Below, one piece after another: positions 24,235 through 33,169 of a stretch of 64,000 nucleotides of DNA. The notes below the pieces were generated by a model that saw only the letters and a program-made list of their open reading frames with translations, ran no database searches and was not told the DNA's origin. Every line of letters starts with the position of its first letter. The first letter of the stretch is position 1. Made by a program: the position numbers and the translations under genes. This DNA is from Micrococcus lacusdianchii (lineage in GTDB: Bacteria; Actinomycetota; Actinomycetes; Actinomycetales; Micrococcaceae). The stretch lies in the NCBI RefSeq assembly GCF_023155805.1, contig NZ_JAKNUW010000003.1, forward strand, positions 62,001 to 126,000, in the 5' to 3' direction.

Positions 24235-25970
24235 TCCCGGCGCAGCAGCGGCACGAGGGTCGCAGCGAGCTCCTGCGCCGAGGGGTCCTCGCCGGACCCG
24301 ACCCACCAGTCGGGAAGGTCCTCAGCCGCGCCCACGAGGGGCTCACCGAGGTGCAGCCGGTGGATGCGTCCGTCCTCTCCCCCGGCGCGCAGGAGCACCG
24401 ACTCCCAGGCCGCGCCGGCCACGAGGTCCCCGTGGCGGCGCACCAGGTTGCCCCGCGTCCACGCCCGGGTGCTCGCCGGCGGGGTCCCGACGGCGGCCGC
24501 GACCTCCTCCTCCGACGCCAGCACGCGCAGGGCGCCGGCGGCCACGAGGCGGGCGTGCAGCGACTTCGCCGGGCGCAGGTCCGCGTACTGCAGGTCAACC
24601 ATGGCCAGGCGCGGGTCGTCCCAGCCGAGGCCGCCCCGAGAGCGCATGCCCTCGAGGACGCGCAGCTTCGCGGCCCAGTCGGCGCGGTCCGCCAGGGACA
24701 GCGGGTCCTCGGCGGCGTCGGCCAGGTCCTGACCCCACGCCGCGACCACGTCCGCGGTCTCGGTGTCGGTGACGCCGAAGCGCGCGCAGTGCTCCGCCGC
24801 GGCGCGGTGGTAGGCGCCCAGGATCTCGAGCCCGGACATCTCCGTCCGGCGCGTGCCGTCGTCGTCGGTCGCCCATACGGGGACGCGCACCCGGAGCGTG
24901 GAATCGTGGCTGATGGCCTGGAGCGCGGCCACGGGGTCGGCCAGGCGCAGCCGCGGAGCGGTGCCCGCCTCCGCCAGCGCCAGGACGAGCGACGTCATCC
25001 CCAGGCGCAGCCACGTGGCGTGCTGGCTCAGGGTGGCGTCGCCGATGATCACGTGCAGGCGCCGGTAGGCGTGCGCGCTGGCGTGCGGCTCGTCGCGGGT
25101 GTTCACGATCGGCCGTCGGACGGTGGTCTCCAGGCCCACCTGCTCCTCGAAGAAGTCCGCGCGCTGGGAGAGCTGGAACCCGGCCCGCTTCCCCTCGGGG
25201 CCCAGGCCCACGCGCCCGGCGCCCACGAGCACCTGCCGGGCCGCGAAGAACGGCAGCAGCACCGCGGTCAGCTCCTCGAAGTCGAGGGCGCGCGCCACGA
25301 GGTAGTTCTCGTGGGTGCCGTACGAGCGGCCCTTGCCGTCCGTGTTGTTCTTGTACACCAGCACCTCGGGGGCGCCCTCGGCGGCGCCGATGTGCTCGGC
25401 GGCGGCCTGGGCGATCCGGTCCCCCGCCGCGTCCCACACCATGGCCTCGCGCGGGGAGGCGGTCTCCGGCGAGGAGTACTCCGGGTGGGCGTGGTCCACG
25501 TACCAGCGCGCTCCGTTGGGCAGCACGGTGGACAGCAGCAGGTGGACCGGCTCGCCGTCCGGGCCCACGAGGGCCTGGTCCGTGAGCTGCGAGGGGTGGG
25601 CCGCCGAGCGGGGCATGCGCCAGCCGCGGGCGTCCACGAGCGGGGACTCCCCCGCGTAGTCCCACTCCGTGCCCGCCACGGCGCCGCCGCCGTGGGTCAC
25701 CAGGTCCGCGTACGCGTTGACCAGCTCCACCGAGAGCACGCTGTGGTGCGCCCCCGGGTTGGCGGGCGCGTGGATCCCGAACTCGGTCTCGGTGCCCATG
25801 ACGCGGTGCACGCCCCAGCCGGCGGCGTCCCGGCCGAGCGGCGGCGCGGTCACGTCCACCGGGAACAGCCGGCGCTGGCCGTCGAAGGCGGGGGTGCCCG
25901 CCGCCGTCGTGCCGGCCCCCTCCGCGTCCGGTCCCCCGATCCCGCCGGGGAGCCGCCCCGGGGCGCTCAT
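24231..25970 (-). CDS. dop: Pup deamidase/depupylase Dop
   Basis: Deamidates the C-terminal Gln of Pup and can remove Pup from targets; homologous to PafA. The 579-residue product is longer than the usual 500, from an extra N-terminal segment of about 55 residues (Pro/Gly/Ala-rich, then RRLFPVDVTAPPLG) before the conserved VMGTETEFGIHAP. Other motifs are WYVDHAHPEYSSPE, YKNNTDGKGRSYGTHENYL and RPIVNTRDEPHA. The ATG start overlaps the mpa stop (ATGA). A shorter start near the VMGTETEF region cannot be excluded. Confidence 0.94.
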   Translation of the reverse strand: MSAPGRLPGGIGGPDAEGAGTTAAGTPAFDGQRRLFPVDVTAPPLGRDAAGWGVHRVMGTETEFGIHAPANPGAHHSVLSVELVNAYADLVTHGGGAVAGTEWDYAGESPLVDARGWRMPRSAAHPSQLTDQALVGPDGEPVHLLLSTVLPNGARWYVDHAHPEYSSPETASPREAMVWDAAGDRIAQAAAEHIGAAEGAPEVLVYKNNTDGKGRSYGTHENYLVARALDFEELTAVLLPFFAARQVLVGAGRVGLGPEGKRAGFQLSQRADFFEEQVGLETTVRRPIVNTRDEPHASAHAYRRLHVIIGDATLSQHATWLRLGMTSLVLALAEAGTAPRLRLADPVAALQAISHDSTLRVRVPVWATDDDGTRRTEMSGLEILGAYHRAAAEHCARFGVTDTETADVVAAWGQDLADAAEDPLSLADRADWAAKLRVLEGMRSRGGLGWDDPRLAMVDLQYADLRPAKSLHARLVAAGALRVLASEEEVAAAVGTPPASTRAWTRGNLVRRHGDLVAGAAWESVLLRAGGEDGRIHRLHLGEPLVGAAEDLPDWWVGSGEDPSAQELAATLVPLLRRD

Positions 25971-27727
25971 GCGCCGGCCCCCGCGCCGCCGGGCAGCATG
26001 CGCAGCCCGGCCAGGCGCGGCCCGCGCCAGCCGGAGGTGCGGGCCCACTCCCCCGGCGCCACGGTGGACAGCAGGTCGGCCTGGTCCCCGAGCACCGCGT
26101 CCACCGCGTCGAGCAGGTGGCCCTGGCGCAGGCCACGGGCGTCGTCGGCGAGGTCCGCGGCCAGCAGGTCGCGCACGGCGGAGCGCTTGGCGCGGTCCAC
26201 CACGTCCGCCACGACGGCGCCCGAGACCAGGTCCGCCAGGTGCAGTGTGTGCGCCGCGCCCGTGACGTCCGTGAGCTCGGCCAGCGCGGTGCGGGGCGAG
26301 CGCTCGTACAGGGCCGTCACGGCCGCCGCGATCAGGTCCTCGCGAGCCTGCTCGGCGTCGCCGGCGGCGGCCACCTCGTCCGCGTGCAGCGGGACGTCGT
26401 CCGTGAGGTGGCGGGCCATGATGTCCACCGCACCGCGCGCGTCCGGCCGGTCCACGCGGATCTTCACGTCGAGCCGCCCCGGGCGCAGCACGGCCGGGTC
26501 GATCATGTCCTCGCGGTTGGACGCGCCGATCACGATCACGTTGTCGAGGGACTCGACGCCGTCGATCTCGGCCAGCAGCTGGGGAACGATCGTCGTCTCC
26601 ACGTCCGAGGACACCCCCGAGCCGCGCGTGCGGAACAGGGACTCCATCTCGTCGAAGAACACCACCACGGGGAAGCCGGCGGCGGCGCGCTCGCGGGCGC
26701 GGTCGAAGATGATCCGGATCTGCCGCTCGGTCTCGCCGACGTACTTGTTCAGCAGCTCAGGTCCCTTGATGTTGAGGAAGAAGGACCGGGAGCCGTCCGC
26801 GGAGCGCGCGGACAGGGCGTTGGCCACGGCCTTGGCGAGCATGGTCTTGCCCGTGCCGGGCGGGCCGTAGAGCATGATGCCCTTCGGCGCGCGCAGCCCG
26901 TGCTCGCGGTACACCTCGGGGTGCAGGAACGGGATCTCCACGGCCTCGCGGATGCGCTCGATCTGGGGGCCGAGGCCGCCGATGTCCTCGAACGTCACGT
27001 CCGGGACCTCCTCGAGGAGGACGTCGTCCACCTCGGAGAGCTCCACGTGGCGCACGGCCCACTCGATCCGCGGGTCCACCGTGACGGCGTCCCCGTGGCG
27101 CAGCGGCACGCCCTCGAGGGCCGGTGCGCGGCGCACCAGGCGCTCCTCGTCCGCCGTGCCGGCCAACACGAGGTCGCCGGTGTCCAGGACCTCCTTGACG
27201 CGCAGCAGCTGGCCTGCGGGGCTGGGGTCCGCGATCCCGACGACGGTGCTCGACTCGTCCAGCAGCACCTCGGCGCCCGGGGTCAGGCGCGCGGGCTCGA
27301 GCAGCGGTGACACGCCCACCCGCAGGCGCCGGCCGTTCTGGACGACGTCCGCGCCGCCGCGCACGACGGCGCCCGTCTCCACGCCCTCGGCGGGTTCGCG
27401 CGGGGCCAGGACCGCCTCGAGCCGGGCGAACGTGAAGGGCGGCTTCGTGGTGGCGTCGAGGGCCTCCTTGAGGGTGGTGATCTCCCCGCGGGTCGCCTCG
27501 AGCAGCTCGACCATGCGCCTGTTGTTGCGGGCGGCCGTCTCCAGCTGGGCCTTCGCCTCGCGGCGACGCTCCGAGAGCTGGGCGCCGTGCCGCTGGGCGG
27601 CGTCGAGCTGGTGCTGCAGGCGCTCGGCGCGGGCCTGCTCCTGGCGCAGCAGCTCGCGCGCCTCCTCGAGGCGGCGCCGCAGGGCGGACTCGTCCGGGCC
27701 GGCGGGACGGGCGGGGTGCTCGGTCAT
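25967..27727 (-). CDS. mpa: Proteasome-type AAA ATPase Mpa/ARC
   Basis: A hexameric unfoldase for pupylated proteins. The 586 residues comprise an N-terminal coiled coil (about 15-75, which captures Pup), two OB-like domains (about 80-230) and a AAA domain with GPPGTGKTMLAKAVANAL, VVVFFDEMESLF, IGASNREDMIDPAVLRPGR. The C-terminus reads GGAGAGA and lacks the Tyr-Leu (HbYX-like) ending with which Mpa opens the 20S gate. This fits the absence of prcBA from the locus. It is coupled to dop by a 4-base overlap; trmI ends 10 nt upstream. Confidence 0.95.
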   Translation of the reverse strand: MTEHPARPAGPDESALRRRLEEARELLRQEQARAERLQHQLDAAQRHGAQLSERRREAKAQLETAARNNRRMVELLEATRGEITTLKEALDATTKPPFTFARLEAVLAPREPAEGVETGAVVRGGADVVQNGRRLRVGVSPLLEPARLTPGAEVLLDESSTVVGIADPSPAGQLLRVKEVLDTGDLVLAGTADEERLVRRAPALEGVPLRHGDAVTVDPRIEWAVRHVELSEVDDVLLEEVPDVTFEDIGGLGPQIERIREAVEIPFLHPEVYREHGLRAPKGIMLYGPPGTGKTMLAKAVANALSARSADGSRSFFLNIKGPELLNKYVGETERQIRIIFDRARERAAAGFPVVVFFDEMESLFRTRGSGVSSDVETTIVPQLLAEIDGVESLDNVIVIGASNREDMIDPAVLRPGRLDVKIRVDRPDARGAVDIMARHLTDDVPLHADEVAAAGDAEQAREDLIAAAVTALYERSPRTALAELTDVTGAAHTLHLADLVSGAVVADVVDRAKRSAVRDLLAADLADDARGLRQGHLLDAVDAVLGDQADLLSTVAPGEWARTSGWRGPRLAGLRMLPGGAGAGA

Positions 27728-27737
27728 GCTGCTCCTG

Positions 27738-28877
27738 TCATCGGCTCTGGCCGTCGGCGTCCTGCCCCACCGTGCGGGGGTCCACGCCCTCCTGGGCGGC
27801 GCGGGCACGCCGGGCCTGGAGGCGCGCCTCCTTGGCCGCCTTGCGGGCCTTCTTGTCCGTCACGGGGCGCTCGCCGAGGGCCTGCGGGGTCCAGCGGGAC
27901 TCGTCCGAGGGCTGCCAGGCCTCCACGTCCTCGGGTTTGAACTCGGACACCTTGGAGCGCTTCTTCAGCAGCAGGGCCTCCTCGCCGGTGGCCAGGCGGC
28001 GCGCGGTGAGCAGGAAGCCGGTGTGGGCCACCATGCGGTGGTCCGGGCGGACGGCCAGCCCGTCGAGGTGCCAGCCGCGCACGAGGGTCTCGTTGGCCTC
28101 CACCTGGGTGAACTTCCCGGAGTCCCGGATGGCCTCGGCCACGCGGGAGAGCTGCGTGGCGGTGGCGACGTAGTTCAGCCACACCCCGCCCGGGGCGAGG
28201 ACCGTGGCCACGGCGTCGAGGCACTCCCACGGCGCGAGCATGTCCAAGACCACGCGGTCCACGGAGTGCGGGGCGTGGACCGTGAGCATCTCCTCCTGGG
28301 CGTCGCCGAGGTGGACGGACCACGCGGGGTGCTCGCCGCCGAAGAAGGACTCGACGTTGCCGCGCGCCACCTCGGCGAACTCCGCGCGGCGCTCGTAGGA
28401 GTGCAGCCGGCCGTGGTCCCCCACGGCGCGCAGCAGGGACATGGACAGCGCGCCGGAGCCCACGCCGGCCTCGACGACGACGGCCCCAGGGAAGATGTCC
28501 GCCTGCTGCACGATCTGTCCGGCGTCCTTGGGGTACACCACCGTGGCGCCGCGCGGCATGGAGAGCACGAAGTCGTTCAGCAGCGGGCGCAGCACCTGGT
28601 AGTCGTGACCCGAGGAGTTCTGCACCACGACCCCCTCGGGGCCGCCGATCAGGTCGTCGTGGCGCAGCACGCCCTGGTAGCTGTGGAACTCGCCGCCGGG
28701 CAGCAGGGTGATGGTGTTGAGCCGGCCCTTGGCGTCCTTGATCTGCACGCGCTGGCCCGCGCGCAGCGGACCGCGTCGGGCCGTCACGCCCGCGGGGACG
28801 TCCTGTGCAGTCACGCCCGCGGGGACGTCTCGCGCGCCGGACTCGTCAAGGGTGGGGGACGCGGGGGCGTCGGTCAT
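27738..28877 (-). CDS. trmI: tRNA (adenine(58)-N1)-methyltransferase
   Basis: Methylates A58 in the T-loop of tRNA with S-adenosylmethionine. The 379-residue protein has an N-terminal beta domain (RRGPLRAGQRVQIKDAKGR, FHSYQGVLRHDDLIG) and a Rossmann domain (YPKDAGQIVQQADIFPGAVVVEAGVGSGALS, LDMLAPWECLDAV), then a C-terminal Lys/Arg-rich tail. Oddity: a 9-residue duplication DVPAGVTAQ/DVPAGVTAR near residue 16. Its start overlaps the stop of the site-2 protease gene (ATGA). The location beside mpa matches Rv2118c. Confidence 0.93.
   Translation of the reverse strand: MTDAPASPTLDESGARDVPAGVTAQDVPAGVTARRGPLRAGQRVQIKDAKGRLNTITLLPGGEFHSYQGVLRHDDLIGGPEGVVVQNSSGHDYQVLRPLLNDFVLSMPRGATVVYPKDAGQIVQQADIFPGAVVVEAGVGSGALSMSLLRAVGDHGRLHSYERRAEFAEVARGNVESFFGGEHPAWSVHLGDAQEEMLTVHAPHSVDRVVLDMLAPWECLDAVATVLAPGGVWLNYVATATQLSRVAEAIRDSGKFTQVEANETLVRGWHLDGLAVRPDHRMVAHTGFLLTARRLATGEEALLLKKRSKVSEFKPEDVEAWQPSDESRWTPQALGERPVTDKKARKAAKEARLQARRARAAQEGVDPRTVGQDADGQSR
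28783..28829. repeat. Tandem duplication in the trmI 5' coding region
   Basis: The 20-mer GTCACGCCCGCGGGGACGTC occurs at 28783 and 28810, a 27-nt period, so the frame is kept (9 residues). It looks like a recent slippage or unequal-exchange duplication. Confidence 0.8.
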
Positions 28878-30049
28878 GCTCGGTGCTCCTGGGGGTCGGT
28901 GGGCCGCGTGTCGGTGAGCGCGGTGAGGAGGGTCTCGCGGGGCAGCACGCCGCGCACGGTGCCGTGCGCGTCGGTGAGCACCCACACGGGGGTGTCGGTG
29001 AGGGGCGATGCACCGGGGCGGCCGTCCAGGGCGGCGAGGGCGGCGACGAGGTCGCCGCCGGCGGCGGGGAGCGCGTCGGCGTCGAGGATGGCCTCGGGTC
29101 CGACCGCACGGCACACGGCGGTCACGGGCGTGGTGGCGGCGTCCGCCGGCTCGAGAGCCTGGACCGCGGTGAGGTCGACGACGCCGCGGGGCCGGCCGGC
29201 GCCGTCGACGGCGACCCGGGCGGCGGACGCGTCCCCGACGGCGAGGGCCTCGGCCACGGACGCCGCCAGGGGCACCGCGACGGCGGGCAGGCGCAGGGCG
29301 TCCAGGCGGACCCGCTCGAGGCGTCGCCCCCACCGCCCGCGCTCGACGGCCTCGGAGGCCCCGCGCCACAGGGTGAGGGCCACCCACACCAGCAGCACGG
29401 TCATCACGAGGCCGGGCCGCTCGCCGCGGACCAGGGGTCCCACGAGGACGGCGAGCACGAGGCCGACGGCGACCGCCCGGCCGGCCCAGCCCGCGGCGGC
29501 CACGCCGCGGTCACGGGAGCCGGTGGCGGCCCACACGGCCGACTCGACCATGCGGCCGCCGTCCAGGGGGGCGCCGGGGAGCGCGTTGAACGCGGCGAGC
29601 AGGAGGTTGGCCCACACCGTCACGTCCAGGAGCAGCCCGGTGACCCCGCGGGCGCCGAGCGCCTCCGCCGCGCCCCACGCCAGGCCCGCGAGGACGAGGT
29701 TGGCCGCGGGCCCGGCCAGGGCGGTGGCCACGGAGCCGCCGGGGCCGGCGTGGGGTCCGCGGAACTGGGTGTGCCCGCCCCACAGGGTGAGCACGATCTC
29801 GTGGGGGCGCTGACCGAAGGCCCGCCCCACCACGGCGTGGGCGATCTCGTGGATCAGCACGGACAGGGCGAGGAGGACGGCGTAGGCACCGGCCACGAGC
29901 CACGCCCCGGCCCCCAGCTGGGGCAGTGCGCGCTCGACCTGGGGGCCGAACGCGAGGACCACGAACGCCGCCACCAGGGCCCACGCGGGGGCCAGGACCA
30001 CGGGGGCGCCGGCCACCCTCCCCAGTCGGACGCCGCGGGCGGCGCTCAT
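28874..30049 (-). CDS. Site-2 protease family (M50) membrane metalloprotease, Rip3-like
   Basis: A 391-residue intramembrane protease. The zinc motif HEIAH lies in LSVLIHEIAHAVVG (about residue 65) and the second metal motif in FNALPGAPLDGGRMVES (about residue 160). Around six transmembrane segments precede a soluble C-terminal part (about 245-390) that looks like a degenerate pair of CBS domains, as in Rip3-type proteases. It probably cleaves a membrane-bound regulator; the target is unknown. Both ends overlap neighbours by ATGA, making a tightly coupled HAD - protease - trmI unit. Confidence 0.88.
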   Translation of the reverse strand: MSAARGVRLGRVAGAPVVLAPAWALVAAFVVLAFGPQVERALPQLGAGAWLVAGAYAVLLALSVLIHEIAHAVVGRAFGQRPHEIVLTLWGGHTQFRGPHAGPGGSVATALAGPAANLVLAGLAWGAAEALGARGVTGLLLDVTVWANLLLAAFNALPGAPLDGGRMVESAVWAATGSRDRGVAAAGWAGRAVAVGLVLAVLVGPLVRGERPGLVMTVLLVWVALTLWRGASEAVERGRWGRRLERVRLDALRLPAVAVPLAASVAEALAVGDASAARVAVDGAGRPRGVVDLTAVQALEPADAATTPVTAVCRAVGPEAILDADALPAAGGDLVAALAALDGRPGASPLTDTPVWVLTDAHGTVRGVLPRETLLTALTDTRPTDPQEHRA

Positions 30050-30741
30050 CCGCGCCCGCCCGGCCGGACGGCGGCGAGGTCGGCGAGCGTGCGTCCGGCG
30101 AGGGTGTCCCACTGCACGGTGGCGGCGCCCGAGGCCAGCGGCAGGGCGCTCGGGACGCCGACGGTGGGCAGCCCCGCCGCCATGGCGGCGCCCACCCCCA
30201 CCGGCGAGTCCTCCACGGCCACGCAGTCCGCGGCCGTGAGACCGGGGAGGAACTCGCCGAGGCGGGCGAGGGCCAGCCGGTACGCCTCGGGGTCGGGCTT
30301 GCCGGCCCGCACCTCGTCCCCGGTGACGACGACGCGCAGGGCGCCCGCCGGGGCCTGCTCGGCGAGGACGCGGGCCAGGGGCGCATGGGACATGGTCACG
30401 AGGGCGCCGGGCACGTCGGTGTCCGCCTGGGCCGTGAGGAGCTCCAGCGCGCCCGGGCGCCACGGCGGGGCGTCGGCGACGCCGCGGGCCACCTCGCCCA
30501 TGGTGACCGCGATGATCTCCTCCACCGGGAGGTCGAGGCCCGCCTCCTGGAGTCGGCGCGCGCCCACATCGAGGGGACGGCCGACGAGGGAGGCGGCGAG
30601 GCCCTCGGACCAACGGCCGCCGTGCTCTTCCACGAGACGGCGCTGGACGGCGTTCCACAGCGGCTCGGTGTCCACGAGGGTCCCGTCCATGTCCCACAGC
30701 ACGGCGGCGGGCAGGCGGGGGTGCTCGTCAGAGGCGGACAT
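30046..30741 (-). CDS. HAD-superfamily hydrolase (phosphatase)
   Basis: A 231-residue phosphatase of the HAD IA subfamily, with nucleophile motif LWDMDGTLVDTE (about residues 16-27), motif II VTMSH, and GDEVRAGKPDPEAYRLAL plus VAVEDSPVGVGAAMAAG (motifs III/IV). The substrate is not predictable, probably a small phosphorylated metabolite. ATG 30741 is favoured over ATG 30750 because a TAGGAT hexamer sits 7 nt upstream of 30741. Confidence 0.9.
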   Translation of the reverse strand: MSASDEHPRLPAAVLWDMDGTLVDTEPLWNAVQRRLVEEHGGRWSEGLAASLVGRPLDVGARRLQEAGLDLPVEEIIAVTMGEVARGVADAPPWRPGALELLTAQADTDVPGALVTMSHAPLARVLAEQAPAGALRVVVTGDEVRAGKPDPEAYRLALARLGEFLPGLTAADCVAVEDSPVGVGAAMAAGLPTVGVPSALPLASGAATVQWDTLAGRTLADLAAVRPGGRG

Positions 30742-30748
30742 GCCCCCC

Positions 30749-30813
30749 ATCCTATCGAGCCAGCGGCGGGCCGGGGCGCCGGGGCTGACCCGGCGGCGTG
30801 GCCCGCCTAGGGT
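30749..30813. promoter_or_regulatory. Divergent leaderless promoters of the HAD and PAC2 genes
   Basis: Minus strand: TAGGAT (30749-30754), 7 nt before the HAD ATG. Plus strand: TAGGGT (30808-30813), 7 nt before the PAC2 ATG. The -10 elements of the two genes are about 55 bp apart. Confidence 0.55.
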
Positions 30814-30820
30814 GACGGGC

Positions 30821-31804
30821 ATGACCGATGCACCCGCCCCGGATCCGCGGGAGCCCCTCGAGGGGCTCCCGGCCGACGACGTCGAGGACCGCCTCGGCGC
30901 CCTTCGCGCGCACCTGACGGCCACGGTGCCCGACCTCGAGGCGGGCCGTCGGCCACCCACGGTCCTGCTGGTGGCCTTCGAGGGATGGAACGATGCCGGT
31001 GAGGCCGCCACGGGCGCGCTCGCCGCCCTGCGCGCCCAGTGGGACGCCTCCGACGCCGGCCGGGTGTGCGACGGCGAGTACTACGACTACCAGGTGACCC
31101 GGCCCGTGGTCCGGCGGGATCCGGACGGACTGGGCGCGTTGCAGTGGCCGGCGCTGGACCTGCACGAGACGCACCTCGACGCCCGCGGCCGGCCCCTCCT
31201 GGATGAGCCCGCTCCCGCGGACGGCCTGCGCGTCCTGCTGGCCTCGGGCGTCGAGCCGAACGTGCGCTGGCGGCCCTTCGTGGACGAGCTGCTGACCATG
31301 GCCGCCGGCGAGGACGTCGACGCCGTGCTCACCCTCGGCGCGCTGCTGGCGGACGTGCCGCACACCCGGCCGCTGCGCGCGCGGCCCACGTCGCCACTGG
31401 TGGACGTGCGCGTCGCGGTCGACGCCGGCCGGCCTGAGTACGAGGGGCCCACCGGGATCGTGGGGGTCGTGGCGGACGAGGCGGCGCGCCGAGGGTTCGC
31501 CTCGATCTCCCTGTGGGGCGCGGTCCCCCACTACGTGGCGCAGGCGCCGTCGCCCAAGACCCTGCTGGGTCTCGTGGAGGCGGTCGAGGACCTGCTGCAC
31601 GTGCCCGTCATGACGCACGAGCTGGCTGACGACGCGCGGGCATGGCAGCGCGGCGTGGACGAGCTCGCCCGCGAGGACCCGGAGGTGGCCGCCTACGTGC
31701 GGCAGCTGGAGCGCAGCCAGGACGCGGAGGGGCTCCCCGCGGCGTCGGGCGAGGAGATCGCTCGGGAGTTCGAGCGCTACCTGCGGGGCCGAGGCGGGCG
31801 CTGA
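30821..31804 (+). CDS. PAC2-family protein (proteasome-assembly-chaperone-like)
   Basis: A 327-residue protein of the PAC2/DUF75 family, the counterpart of Rv2125. Landmarks are TVLLVAFEGWNDAGEAATGAL at about residue 47, the CDGEYYDYQVTRP segment at about 85, LTLGALLADVPHTRP, GPTGIVGVVADEAARRG and SLWGAVPHYVAQAPSPK. The family shares a fold with eukaryotic proteasome assembly chaperones, but its bacterial role is unresolved; here it persists without a 20S proteasome nearby. It is convergent with mshC. Confidence 0.9.
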   Translation: MTDAPAPDPREPLEGLPADDVEDRLGALRAHLTATVPDLEAGRRPPTVLLVAFEGWNDAGEAATGALAALRAQWDASDAGRVCDGEYYDYQVTRPVVRRDPDGLGALQWPALDLHETHLDARGRPLLDEPAPADGLRVLLASGVEPNVRWRPFVDELLTMAAGEDVDAVLTLGALLADVPHTRPLRARPTSPLVDVRVAVDAGRPEYEGPTGIVGVVADEAARRGFASISLWGAVPHYVAQAPSPKTLLGLVEAVEDLLHVPVMTHELADDARAWQRGVDELAREDPEVAAYVRQLERSQDAEGLPAASGEEIAREFERYLRGRGGR

Positions 31805-31806
31805 CG

Positions 31807-31838
31807 CCGCCCGGGAGGGCAGGGCCGACCTCCGGCGG
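31807..31838. terminator. Hairpin between PAC2 gene and mshC
   Basis: CCGCC-CG-GGAGG pairs with CCTCC-GGCGG around a 10-nt loop, with a 2-nt bulge. Confidence 0.45.
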
Positions 31839-31844
31839 ACCGGC

Positions 31845-33116
31845 TCAGCGCAGGACCAAGCCCAGCAGGGCGTCGGCCACCACGGCGACGTCGAGCGGGT
31901 CCTCGCCGGCCCCGTCCGCCGCGCCGACCGGCTCGCCCGAAGCCCACGCGTCGAGCACGCGGAGGGCGGCGGGGGCGTCGAGGTCCTCGGACAGGGCCGC
32001 GTGCGCCGCCGCGAGGACGGTGCGGCCGGCGCCCGCGTGCGGCCCGTCGAGGGCGGCGCGCCAGCGGGCCACACGCTCCTGGGCGGCGGCCAGCAGGTCC
32101 TCGGACCACTCCCAGTCGGAGCGGTAGTGGCGGTCCAGGATCGCGGCGCGGATGGCCACCGGCTCGACGCCGCGGGCGCGCAGCCGGGAGACGAGCTCGA
32201 GGTTCCCGAGGGACTTGGACATCTTCTGCCCGTCCAGGGCGACCATGCCCGAGTGCAGGTAGGTGCGGGCCAGGGGACGCCCGTCGACGGCCGTGGCGTG
32301 CGCGGCGGAGAACTCGTGGTGCGGGAAGCGCAGGTCGGATCCGCCGCCCTGCACGGTGAGGGGGGCGGGGAGGTGCTCACGCGCGATCACCGAGCACTCG
32401 ATGTGCCAGCCCGGTCGGCCTTGACCAAGGGTGCGGCCGTCCCAGGCGGGCTCGCCGTCCCGGTGGACGCGCCACAGCAGCGGGTCGAGCGGGTCGCGCT
32501 TGCCCGGCCGGTCGGGGTCGCCGCCGCGCTCGGGGAACACCGCGGCCATCTCGGCCGGGCTCAGGGCGCCGATCGCCCCGAGGCGCCAGCCGCCTCGGGC
32601 CTCGGCCGCGCGCACGTCGAAGTACACGTCTCCGTCGGGCTCCCCGTCGCAGCCGGGGACCCGGTACGCGGTGCCGTCCGCGAGCATCGCCTGCACCGCG
32701 TCCACCACGAGGCCGATCGCCTCGGTGGCGCCCACGTAGTGGTCCGGCGCGAGCACGTTCAACGCGGCCATGTCCGTGCGGAACAGCTCGGTCTGGTCCT
32801 CCGCAAGGGCGCGCCAGTCCACGCCGGTGGCCTCCGCCCGTTCCAGCAGCGGGTCGTCCACGTCCGTGACGTTCTGGGTGTAGGCCACCTCGAGGCCCGC
32901 CGCCCGCCAGTAGCGCTGGAGCAGGTCGAACGACACGTACGTGGTGGCATGGCCCAGGTGCGTGGCGTCGTAGGGGGTGATCCCGCAGACGTACAGGGAG
33001 GCCCGCTCGGCGTCGTTGCCGGGATGCCGGAGGGACTGGGAGGCCGTGTCGAAGACCCGCAGGCGGTCCGGCTGCACGGGCAGGGCGGCGGGCGCGGGGG
33101 TGGACCAGGTCTTCAC
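31845..33116 (-). CDS. mshC: Cysteine--glucosaminyl-inositol ligase MshC
   Basis: The third-stage enzyme of mycothiol synthesis: ATP-dependent joining of cysteine to 1-D-myo-inosityl-2-amino-2-deoxy-glucopyranoside. It is related to cysteinyl-tRNA synthetase but lacks the anticodon domain. The 423 residues show [19 protein letters not shown] (zinc Cys and HIGH-like HLGH), [32 protein letters not shown] and KMSKSLGN. The GTG start follows AGGAG. uppP lies 53 nt upstream on the same strand, as in other actinobacteria. The MshA domain of the same pathway is 5 kb away, fused to MalQ. Confidence 0.96.
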   Translation of the reverse strand: MKTWSTPAPAALPVQPDRLRVFDTASQSLRHPGNDAERASLYVCGITPYDATHLGHATTYVSFDLLQRYWRAAGLEVAYTQNVTDVDDPLLERAEATGVDWRALAEDQTELFRTDMAALNVLAPDHYVGATEAIGLVVDAVQAMLADGTAYRVPGCDGEPDGDVYFDVRAAEARGGWRLGAIGALSPAEMAAVFPERGGDPDRPGKRDPLDPLLWRVHRDGEPAWDGRTLGQGRPGWHIECSVIAREHLPAPLTVQGGGSDLRFPHHEFSAAHATAVDGRPLARTYLHSGMVALDGQKMSKSLGNLELVSRLRARGVEPVAIRAAILDRHYRSDWEWSEDLLAAAQERVARWRAALDGPHAGAGRTVLAAAHAALSEDLDAPAALRVLDAWASGEPVGAADGAGEDPLDVAVVADALLGLVLR

Positions 33117-33169
33117 GGTGCTCCTGTTCTGGGCGTCGGTGGGGCGGGCGGTCGCTGCGACTGCGGGGG

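Noticed and set aside
21425-27727. Hidden prcA/prcB remnants in the Pup locus
   Set aside because: The intervals pup-pafA (overlap) and dop-pup (two other genes) leave no room, and no proteasome-like N-terminal Thr motif was found in any frame inspected.
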